Made by a program: the position numbers and the translations under genes | In this document: positions 12,601 to 24,600 of the stretch, in pieces | Layout: every line of letters starts with the position of its first letter | How positions within the stretch are numbered: the stretch's first letter is position 1 | Notes under the pieces: model-generated | What the model saw: only the letters and a program-made list of their open reading frames with translations | Database searches by the model: none | What the model was told of the DNA's origin: nothing | Source: Owenia fusiformis | Lineage: Eukaryota > Annelida > Polychaeta > Sabellida > Oweniidae | Direction: 5' to 3' | Length of the DNA: 64,000 nucleotides | NCBI GenBank assembly: GCA_903813345.2 | Contig: CAIIXF020000009.1 | Span: 27,318,740-27,382,739 of the forward strand

Positions 12601-15600
12601 TTAGCTCTAGCAATCCTTCCAAAATGGCAGAATCAGCCGTGGTTCCCAGAACTATTGGATCTTCTAGTGGACTATCCAAGGGAAATCCCCCCATTGGAGA
12701 AACTTCTCAAAATGCCAAGAAGTCAGATCTTCCATCAAAATCCAGAACTTTTCCATCTTCACGCTTGCAAACTCTCACGAAATCTCTCACTCAGAAGGGT
12801 TTTTCAACACAAGTGTCAAAAAGAATCGCATCAGATGCTAGAAGACCTTCCACCAACAGAGTCTATGATGCCAAATGGAAGAAGTTCTCTATTTGGTGTT
12901 CTGAGAGGAATCTGGATCCCTGCACAGTCTCTGTTCCAGAAATAGCTGACTTCTTACTTTATCTTCATTCAGTAAAGAAGTTAACAGTGAGTACCATTGA
13001 AGGTTATAGAACTGTCATCAATCAAGTCCTTCAACATTCAAGTGGCACATCACTCTCGTCGACTCAAGAAATCTCTGATCTGATCCATTCTTTCAAATTA
13101 GAAGATGCTCAGCCTAAAGATCTGATGCCTAAGTGGGACCTAGTGTTTGTACTACACGAGTTAACCAAACCTCCCTTCGAACCAATGTCGACAGCTGATC
13201 TCAAACACGTATCGTGGAAGACACTTTTCCTTCTACTGTTAGCTTCAGGGAAAAGACGTTCTGACATCCATGCCATAGACATTAGGCGTATACAATGGAC
13301 TAGAAACAACTTGGAAGCGGTACTTTTCCCTTTTGTTGGTTTCCTGCCGAAATCATTGAATTGCGCAGAAGGACAGTCCAGATTCCAACCAATCACTATC
13401 AAGGCTCTAGCTAATTTCGTTGGAAATGAAACGCCAGATAAATTCTTATGTCCTGTGAGGGCCCTAAGATATTATCTTCAAGCCACAGTTCCTATCAGAG
13501 GAGTCAGGAATAGACTTTTCATCCCCTTCAAGAAAGGATGCAGTTCTGATGTACACCCTAACACTCTCTCTAGTTGGGTGAAACAACTGTTGAACTATGT
13601 CTACAAGAATGCCTCAGAAGAAAGCAAGTTACAAGGGAAGATACGACCACACGAGACAAGAGCCATATCTTCCTCACTAGCTCTACAAGCCAATGCCTCA
13701 TTAACAGCACTCTTCAAGACCTGTTCATGGGCATCCCACAACACCTTCACAAGTTACTACCTCAGAGATGTGACAGTAATGGAGAAAGGCATGCACAAGC
13801 TGGGCCCGGTGGTACTAGCTGGCACTCTCTGCAACTTTTAGACGTAAGTGTTCTTCACTCACTATATATCTGCAGATGGATTCACGTGGGAAGCTTGGCC
13901 TCGACTGTTTTGCAGAAGGGTTCAACTCAACTAGCTTGTGACCTGGACCCTTGAAGAACTGCAACGGTTACCTCGTTTGGTTTAAACGGCCCTTTCTTGG
14001 TTAACCAGTCTCTATTCATAGGAGTTGGTCATTACCCTTAAATGGCTAAGACTGCTCACTCTGATAGGACATAACAGTCTCCAGTTGGACATGTAACAGC
14101 CTCCGTCTTGGATCCAACTAGCAGATGGGGGTAATGGTACATGTACTATTCTTTGGGTGACATCTCATTAGGATGGTAATATAGTTCTTTTGTACTTTTA
14201 GTAACGAGGTCCCCACCTCCTTAACTTTTTATTCAGCATATGTCATGGAATAGGTTGGATTGTATGTAATTGAGAAATTTTACCAGTAAATTTTCTATTA
14301 ATTACAATACAAACCTATTCCATGACCAGAGGCCCACCCAGCCTCCCCGCCTTTGGGAAAATGGAGGTTATTTATTATTTTGTTAGCGTATTAAATATGA
14401 ATACATAATGAGTTGGGGATCGATATTGGCCACTTGGGCCAGTCCACTTTTTTATAAAGGGGTGTTTTTTAGACTTGCCAATTACTCCAAATAAGGGGAG
14501 TAAGCATATGTCATGGAATAGGTTTGTATTGTAATTAATAGAAAATTTACTGGTAAAATTTCTCAATTCCATACCTACCGAGGTTCTAGATACATTATAA
14601 CTCATAAAGTTCCAAATGTATAAGCTTGTTGTTTCCCACATAGGTGATGTTGATGATGCTGAAGATATGGTTGACTACTTCAATGATGACCTTGACAGCT
14701 ATGAAGAGAGTGACCAGGAGATGCCCAATGATGACCAGATGGACATACATGAGGTTCAGAACATTCAATATTTAATAAGTTAAAATGCATGTCATATGAC
14801 TCAATATGTTGTTTTCAATAAGTTAAAATGATTTTACACAAATTGATGATATTACTCCGTATGCTAATCATGATGTTTCTGAAAATGATGATATTACTCA
14901 ATAGGAAAAACATGCTTTTATTCAAAATGATGATATTACTCAATATGCAAAATATGATATTACTCAATATGCTAAACATGATGCTCCTCAAAATGATGAT
15001 GATATTACTCAAAATGTGAATCATTATTGTATTGAAAATGATGATATGACTAAATATGTGAAACATGATGTTACAAAAAATGATGATATTACTCAATATG
15101 AAAAATATGATATTACTCAATATGCTAAACATAATTTACTCAAAATGATGATAATATTACTCAAAATGTGAAACATGATTGTATTGAAAATGATGATATA
15201 ACTCAATATGTGAAACATGATGTTACTAAAAATGATGATATTACTCAAAATGTGAAACATGATGTATTGAAAATGATGGTATATTATTTAATATGTGAAA
15301 CATGATGTTACTGAAATTTATGATATAAGTTAAAGTGTAATGTGACTCAAAATGATGATATTACTCAATATGGTAAAATGATGTTATGCAATATTTCCAG
15401 GTGTCAAATGACCAACACCACGAGCCCAATAATTCTACCAAGGCAAGTCGCACCAGTAAATACTCAAATCGTACACCTATGTCATCTCAGCGTCCCCCTT
15501 CCAACACAGACAGCACACCCCCAGAGCCACCTCAGCGTAGCAGTGCCTCCCATTATTACACAGAACCTGAGGGGGCATATGGAAGACCCAAGGGGGCACA

Positions 15601-18600
15601 CTCTAGACTGGAGGGGGCACACCCACATGCAGGTCTTCATTCTTACAACCAAAGAGGTCATGCTCCAACCTACGAGAGCCCCATGAAAACACCCAAGGCC
15701 TATGTAGTTGGTATGGAATATGTGATTTCATTTTCTTTGATTTGAAATAGATATCATTAATTTATCTTCAAGCCTGTAGTATGTTGTAATGTGAGATGAT
15801 TGGTTGAAACTTTCCCTTTACTAAATAACATTGATAAATAACATTGAACAAATAGTATTCTATAACATATTGTTCAGTAAATTGTTTGTAGAAAAACAAA
15901 GCATTAATCTTATAATTATAACTAATATGGTTATAGTATCCTCATCCTCCATAATGTGTAGCAATACAAGGTGTCTCAGAAGTAAAATATGATATTATAT
16001 AATTATTACCACCTTGCCGGGCCAGTTCTAGGGCTTTTAGTGCTAGTTTAGAAGGCATTCATTTTACTATATCGACCTGAGCAATATGTGACGTCATAGT
16101 GACGGTCAATATTGCCAGTCAAGAATGCCTTCGGTCCAATATTTCACTATATTGCCCTTTGATATGATGTTATTGTACTATTATCCCAGAGGGATATAGA
16201 GAAGCGCCATCCATCCAGCCAGCCATCCTTCCATCCAAATAAATTCTGGTGCCATTTCTTGCCCTTCTCTGCTCAAATTTTCAAGATGGCTGCTGAATTG
16301 AAATGGCCACCATTTTTCATGAAAAATATCATTTTGGATAACTAAAACACCAGTAGTCAGATCTCATTTATTGATGTCATACGGACATAGGACAGTTAGG
16401 AATCTGGTCAAGATGGCTGCAGAATTAAGAATGGCTGCCATTTTCTGGGAGAAGTTGGTCAAAATTTTACAGGCAGAATTGGTATGAAAGGGTATGAAAT
16501 AAAAACAGAATGATGAACTGTTTTCATTTTGAATTATATTTTTATTTCTTGTGTAGAATCTGTGTTTATTTAGTACAATGAAAATTCTTTTTTGAAACTG
16601 CTAGTCATTCATTTGTCATGTTTTATTTCTTGTCAAGTTTTATTTCACAGATGTATCTGTGATTAAGTGTACATTCACGATCATGCCATTTGTAGGAATC
16701 TGGTGCCCACAGAATATGGCACAATTGGTTGACTTTGGCGCCCTGACCATGCACCCATGGTGCGAAAGACATTAGCTTGGTGTCAAATGATTCTCCACCT
16801 ATCCATTGCCATTCACCATTTATTCTTGTTCCACCAGTAAAGAAAGATTCCTCATTAGATCCTGGCCAGTTCAATCCCTTCTGTTTGATTTCACTGTATA
16901 TGAAATTCAATTCAGCTTGTGTTTCTATATCAACCAGGTTTGCTCCCATGGCCATGCAGAATGAAAGGGCATTATACCAATTTGTTGGCTCTTCAATCAC
17001 AAAATTGTAGCATGAACCAAATTGAGCATTGTAGGTAAAACTTTTAGGACAGGATTTCTTCGGTACATCTTCAATAAAACAACAAAATTATTTGCCTTCA
17101 ATTTAACCTAAATACTTATTATTCCATCGAAAGTACTTCAGGGCAGTAACCCAAATACAGTTGGCCCAAAATCATTTACAGTAGAACCTGTTTATCTGAA
17201 CACCTGGCTAATCCGAACACCTTCCAATTTGAACACTTTTTTTCGGTCCCATTTTTTCCTCCCGTTGACTCCCATGTTAAAAAAACCTTGAAATCTGAAC
17301 ACCTCCTAATTTGAACAGTGAACAACCAGATTTGAAAAAGTGACCTGTCTAATCTGAACATTTTTATCAGAAATCAAATGTCTGGACATTTCAATTAAAG
17401 CCACATATTGAGTCAATGTTATAGTTGTTATTTATCTTTACATATATACAAATGTAATCAAAGAACCAATTGTCCTAATTAACTTATTTAGTCTCAGTGA
17501 CATCCCTAATTTGTGGAAAACAACAGGATGTTTTGGAAAGGTGTGAATACAGGAGTTAATTGGTTTATCCTATTAGAAAAGAACTGAATGTTTTATTTTT
17601 GGATAAGAGGAAGGTGTGAATCAAGAAGATAATTGATTTATCATTATTGGAAATTACCTGGATGTTTTTGATTTGGATTAAGAGAAAGGTGAGAGTCTGG
17701 GAGATAATTGGTTTATCCTTATTGTAAATTAACTGGATGTTTTTGATTTGGATTATGAACAGGTCTTAACTGTTTTATATCCCATGGGTCTGTTATGATA
17801 GCTAACATTCAATCAGTAAATGTTTTATAATCACAAAGACAACACAGACGCCATTTGCAGACACGATTATATCACGAGAAGGAGAAAAAATTCAACTTCG
17901 TAATATTCGCATACATCTGACATCCTGAATGCCCTTGATATTTTGAAGGATTATACATCATCTCGAATGAACACTCATGAAAAATTATTTTTACTTGAAG
18001 AGGATATCTACTCAAATATTGCTAATGCTAAAAGTGCCAAGAAACAAACAACAATGAAGGACTTTTTCAAGCAAAAGTAAAGCAGTGCTATATAACCATA
18101 ATATGGGATAAGCCATTTGATAAGCATAAGATTTCCTACGAGACTATCATATACTTTTACAGTGTATTACAAAGTTTTTGCCAAAATATAAGAGTTATTT
18201 TTACTAAAATGATGAAATTGTTCAAAATATAAATAAAACATAGCATATAGGCTATAGGCCTATTGTAGAATTAACTCATCAAACCCATGTATTGTTTTCT
18301 GTCTTAGTATTAAGTGTTCAATATAGTGCACTGAACAATGAAAATCCCCTCCCCCCGACCCAAAAAATCCTTGAAATTTGAACACCTGCCAATTTGAACG
18401 CTTTTGGCTGGTCCCATGGGTGTCTGGATTAGACAGGTTTTACTGTACTAGTATATTTTACACATACTGGGTGTCCCAAAAAATGAGTCGCTTTTTGACA
18501 AGAATTATCTCGGCAACTGATAAACCAAATTCACTGAAAATTTGAACAAAATAGCCTTAGAGTATCATTAGCAAGTTGTTAAAATATATAAAAGATCAAG

Positions 18601-21600
18601 TAGATATTTTGTGAGTACCAAGAAATTCAAAATACCATGTCAAAAATTCTCATACTGGAGCCCTGAAATGAGACCTCTATAGTGTTTGTACCAGCTATCA
18701 TCTTCGCATGCTCAGTCTTCACTGCGTTCAATGGGAGCAGACTGATGTCTGATTAATGATTTTCAATCATCCCAAATATCCTAAATCCTATTCATTCTCG
18801 AAACTCATTGGAGGTGATATTGTTAGAATAATACGGAAAGGTATTCTTGCTTGGAAATGGATTACTGGGTGACTTTTAGATTGATATTGGTTATTTTGAC
18901 ATACTGTTTTTAATTCTAAAATACACACATAATATGAGACCAATCTCATACATACAGGGTGTTCCAAAAGTAACAGGACTGGTGCTGACATTTTGTCAAT
19001 TTTGCACTGAGTGTCTTGAAATTTTCACAAATTGTACTTTGAAGTATTGCAACTAAAATTGTAAAGTTTCAGAAAAAATTATGAAATGCGGTTAGAGTTA
19101 TCGTTACTATAGTAACATGACATTCCAATACCCGGTGCAACTTTTTCCTGAAAATGTGATATCTACCATTTTTGTATTTCTGAAGAAAGTATCTGATTCA
19201 CCTATTATAATACAACATTTCTTGTTTATTTTATTAGTTGCTTTGTTGTAAAGATGTTGCTATACAACTCAGATTCAGGTATAATTTCATAATGATAATA
19301 ATATTTATTCAATCTCCTGGAATATCTTGTACTGACCAAAGAGGAGCCTATTTTTCAAAGTAGAGGATACATAGGAATATCGAATGATGTAAGACAAATG
19401 TAATTCCCACCAGTTGTTGCATTTCAATTTTGATATGGCATGTACAAAATGATATGGGATGTACAAAATGCTTAATGTCTCTGTAACTTTTTGCGTGGAA
19501 TGTTCCCCGGGTATTGTGATGTCATGTTACTATAGCATTCATAACTCTACCCGAGTTTCATATATTTTGTAGAAACTTTGCAGTCTTAGTTACGATACAT
19601 GAAAGAACATTATGTAAAATTTTGAAGACGATTGGTGCATATTTAACAAAATGCTAGCACCAGTCCTGTTACTTTTGGAACGCCCTGTATTCATGGTACT
19701 AGCAGAAGATACCCTAAAGTGCCCCGGGTAATGTTTTCAAAGAATTTGGCTCATCTAATGCTAGAAATTACTTGTCCAATTGCTTCTCATTTTTTGGTAC
19801 AAACACTAAGAACTTTCATTGTGTTGCTCCAGTCTGGGATATTATGACATGCCATCTTGAATTTCTTAGTACTCACATAACATTCACTTGATTATATTTT
19901 TGAACCTTGCTAACAATACTCTTGGGCTACTTTGTACTTTTCAGTGAATTTAGTTCTTCAGTTGCTGAAATAATACTTGTCAAAAAGTGGCTCATTTTTG
20001 GGACACCCAATATATGCCCCATGTGAGTACAAATTCTGCTAGAAAGTTGATTTTCAAAATGATCACCAGTTTCAAAATGACCAACTGCTTCTCCAGTTAC
20101 AGCGAAAATCATAAAACAGCATGTACACGCGGTGCTAACTTCGACCGTTAATTTGAATTTTTGACCTACCGGATGTTTGAAAATCAAGGATTACGAGTTT
20201 CATACTGCACCGTTTTTCTTCAAACTTATACCATTAAAAGCAAAACAAAATTGCCTTTCCGTCGGTGCATTACTTTATTGTAAAGAGTCCCTCGTTCTAG
20301 CAGCGTTTTGGTCCCCAGCTATTAGAAGGCCTTCTTACATCTGGGGACCAAAATGCCGCTGGAAGTAGGGACTCTATTTAAGAGAATAATGTACAAACAG
20401 AAAGGGATTTTTGTTATGCTTTGAATGGAACAAGTTTGAAGAAAAACGGTGCAGTATGAAACTCGTAATCTTTGATTTTCAAACATCCGGTAGGTCAAAA
20501 ATTCAAATTAACGGTCGAAGTTAGCACCGCGTGTACATGCTGTTTTATGATTTTTGCTGTAACTGGAGAAGTAGTTGAGCATATACTTTCCGGCTCAAAT
20601 ATTGTGAGAGAAATGGGTTTTTTTCAGTGTATAAACAGTCAATTTATTAGAATATCTTGCTATAGCAAACTGTCAAAATGGATGAAGCATGTGGTATAAT
20701 TTTTTGACCAAAATGTTGATGGACTTCTCCAACATAATGAGAATGAGAACACTTTAAAGTTGCACCAAAACCATTTTACCCGATTGAGATATATTTATGC
20801 TATCTTACCGTATGAAGGCCACACTTAAAGATATTGAACCATCAACAATTCCAAAAGTTCATTTTATCTTGATATCGAGCATATAAAGTCAGCACATATC
20901 TGTTTTTGCGGCAAAACTGATTTCATTTTCAGAGCAGACGTTTTATGTCACGTGACATGACGTTTGTGGTTGGAACAATTTGCCGCGAAATACGATTTTG
21001 TCGATAAAATGAAACCCTGGCTTTCAAAAACGAGTTATTTGCTCTTATGTTGAGCCAATAATTGCATGATTGAGGCTATTCTTATCAATTTTCCCATAGG
21101 GAAAACTCATGCTATCCATTGTTTTCACATAATTATGGTCATTGAAAATTGATATATCTTCAAAACTAAATGTTCAATACAATTCTACTTTTGAAGAAAT
21201 TTTACACCCCTTGTTGAAAAATCTTTTCATGCAATAAAAATCAGAAAAAGAAGATCCTCTTTTGAGTAAAGAGGTTCAACATTTTGAAAAAAATGTTGAC
21301 ACGGGTCTCTATTCATAATTTTTCGAATTGTTCGACTGATATTTTTATCATCGTGGATATTTCACTTGAAAGAAAACATGTTGTTTTAATAAAAAACACT
21401 GTATTCATGTCCAGAAAGTACTCATGGTGAAATATATGACTGTCTAAAATCACTTGCCATACTGCACATGCACTTTCGTTTCGGAATTCCATGTAATTGT
21501 CAGTAAATGTTTTAGTGCTTCGATAAGTTGAATTTTTGAATACATTTGTCAGAATTCGATCTTTCTCCATTTGTTGTAAGATTTTGAATACTTTCTTGGG

Positions 21601-24600
21601 ATGACTTCCTGATACAACTTCACTGCTTGCCATGTTGGCATTCTGCCATAATCCCCGGGAATTAAGTGATGTGACGTCATTTAAGTGAATACCACTATAT
21701 ATTCACTATATATATCAAAATGATGTCATTGCAGGGGAATACACTCTACACACATTTTCAAAGCAGGGGTACATGGAATGTACCTCTATGTATTTTTAGT
21801 CACATGGTATCTGATTTGCCAATGAGAGAACAAGTATCACAGCATGGAAATATTAACTAGTATTATCTACCTTGTTTCTTGCACTGGTCCAATTGGCGTT
21901 TCATATTGGCAAGGTTTGTTCTACATCTGTTCAGATCCCTCCTGCAATTAGCAAGCACTTCAATACTACATTCTAACAACATCACCATGGTAACCAGTAC
22001 ATATGGTAGGTTGTTCTTCATGTTTCCTCTAGGGTGACTTTGTCGGTGATATGAGTTGATGTGATCCGGCTGAAATGTTCATGGTTTGCAAAATTGAAAA
22101 ATAAATATGTTATTGTTATGTTGTTATGCATCACTTCGATTCACTTGGCATATCCAACAACAAACACATAAAAAAGTTTTATTCAACATTTTAAGATTTT
22201 ATTGCCACATTTCAAATAAAACAAGTGGAATGTGCATATGCCATTTTAATTTCTGTTTAATGTTTGCCTATTAATGAGTATTATATCATCCATAACTGAA
22301 GCTCTAAATTATGAGAATTTTATGGGCTTATGTCTTATGAGTAAAGGACCTGTAATCGAGAAGGTATTTATGATATGAAACCATGTCACATCATGGGTAC
22401 AGATTTTACCAAAGACAATATTACTATAATAATACATACTATTTTGTTATGTTCAAAATGACAAGTGATTTGGGTGGGGATTTGCCATCTTCTAGTTTCT
22501 GTTTCTTTTCAAACATCTCAAACTGTTACTTTTTCCCTTTCAACTATGAGCCTAGTTGTATTAAGTTTATGGCCATACAGTAGTTGTATTCAACAATTTA
22601 TGGTAACTGTCTTTCGAAATAAAAAACCGAATGATTAACGCGTTCATTTTGAAACATATTTTTATTGTGTAGTCTTTGTTTGTTTACAATCAATGTAAAT
22701 ACCCTTTTCTTACTGCTAGTCATTCTCTTGTCATGTTTTATTTCTTGTCAAGTTTTATTTCACAGATGTATCTGTGATTAAGTGTACATTCACGATCATG
22801 CCATTTGTAGGAGTCTGGTGCCCACAGAATATGGCACAACTGGTCACTGTTGTTCCCTTGACCTTGCACCCATGGTGCAAAAGACATCAGCTTGGTGTCA
22901 AATGATTCTCCACCTATCCATTGCCATTCTCCATTTATTCTTGTTCCACCAGTAAAGAAAGATTCCTCATTAGAACCTGGCCAATTCAGTCCCCTGCGTT
23001 TGATTTCACTGTATATGAAATTCAATTCAGCTTGTGTTTCAATAGCAACAAGATTCGCCTTCATGGCCTGGCAGAATATAAGCGCAATTGATACCAAAAT
23101 GTTGGCTCTCTCGTGACAAAATTGTAGCATGAGCCAAGATCAGCATTGTGGGTAAAACTTGAAGGACAGGTCTTGGCTCCATCTTTAATGTCTTCAATTT
23201 AACATTAGACTTGTTTTATTTCAAGCGAAATTATTAAAGATATTAAGCATAATGTATTCTTAGCTTGTATTCGCAAATGCAACTAACGCCTGTCAGCTAC
23301 CGGATTAACCTTCTATTTTATGGGCAACTGATTTAAATATGAATAGTACCTACCACTATTCCATCCATACTTAAATTAGTTGGTCATAAAATAGTACTTT
23401 AATCCGGTAGCCGGCAAGTGTGAGTTGCATCACGAATACAAGCTTAATCCCATTGAAACATACCATTGGATAGCATGGAAAATTGGTGATTTTATTTTAT
23501 AAACATCTTGTGTCAAAGTAGGCTTTTTGATAAAGGTGCCATGTGCAGTGAAACCTGTATTACCGACCAACTCTTTCATCTGAGCACCTCTCAATGTGAA
23601 CATTTTTTCTTGGTGCCAAAAGATTGGTATCCATATGGCGAATTGAATTCAACATTGTTATTCTCTGAAACCAATTATTGAAAACATTCTGTAAAAAACA
23701 CAGTCCTTTATGTAATGGTCACAACAATTTAATGTGAAAATTATTTACATAACTGTTTTTGTTAACATTTTTTGTTTTTTAGTGCAATTGTTTTTTGTTC
23801 CTTTCTACCAATTCCTTGAGAATGAAATAAAATATCTTTCTGAACCTTGTTAGAACAAAATAACATATAACATGATTATACAACATTTTCTTAGACCTCT
23901 CAATATTATAGTTATACAAAGGAAAGTTTGGTTCATTTAACAAAAAGTATTTAGTTAACAACTGTAACAAGATCCTTTTTTAAACTACAATATTGAGAGA
24001 CCTAAACATGTTTTGTATATCTCATTTTGTTCCAAAAAGGCTTCGGATTGATGTTTCATTTCATTACGAACATATGATACCATGAACAAAAGAAGTATAT
24101 ATATTTTTTTCAAATAAAATTGCAACCATTCAAAAGATGATCATTAAATTCATGAAGTGTAAAATTTCCTAAATTTTTTGATGACTGGTTTAAGAGAAAT
24201 GTGTGTTCAATTCAATTCGCCATATCGATACCAATCCTTTGCTATCTCATTGACTCACATATTTCAAAAGCAAACACCCTCTAAATGTGAACACCCTCTA
24301 ATCAGAACATCTTTTGCTAGTTCCAGAGGCATTAAACAGGTTTTACTTTACTTGTATGACAATAATGATATAGTATTCTATATATCTACTATTACATACC
24401 TTGATTCTTGTACTGTTCCAATTGTCTTATCAGAATGGCAACGTTTTTCCTACATTCATTCAGGTCGCTCCTGCAATTAGCATTAGCATTAGCACTCCAA
24501 ATCTACTTTCTAACAAAATCACAATGGTAACCACTACATATGCTATGTTGTTCATCATGTTCTCACTTGGATGTCTTTGTCAGTGAGAATCGTTGATGTG

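Larger units (their letters stand above)
8897..14568 (+). mobile_element. Structurally complete DIRS-type tyrosine recombinase retrotransposon
   Basis: It has inverted terminal repeats (8901-9045 and 14390-about 14527), three long open frames (gag, RT/RNase H, tyrosine recombinase) and an internal complementary region at about 14236-14325. The internal region joins the complements of both outer ends, as expected for the DIRS circular intermediate. The triplet ATT is shared by both ends and the junction in the internal region, so integration probably used a short match rather than a staggered duplication; no longer target duplication is seen. No stop or frameshift is visible in any of the three frames, so the copy looks young. 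It sits in the intron between PTPN13-like exons at 8465 and 14644, in the same orientation. Confidence 0.93.

Noticed and set aside
14815-15132. Met/Ile-rich open frames on both strands
   Set aside because: They come from the 36-bp AT-rich minisatellite in an intron.
15342-15686. Alternative frame through the linker exon
   Set aside because: The other frame (VSNDQHHEPNN) joins in phase with both neighbouring exons.
16623-17000. Lectin starting at the Met within exon 2
   Set aside because: The domain continues upstream to 17068 with its first Cys, and a phase-matched signal-peptide exon exists at 21871-22021.
21313-21633. 106-codon minus-strand open frame
   Set aside because: No domain, signal or splice evidence; located in a transposon-rich intron.
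22738-23130. Intact single-exon C-type lectin
   Set aside because: The open frame holds only the latter part of the domain; the N-terminal half is in another frame and the signal-peptide exon is also shifted.
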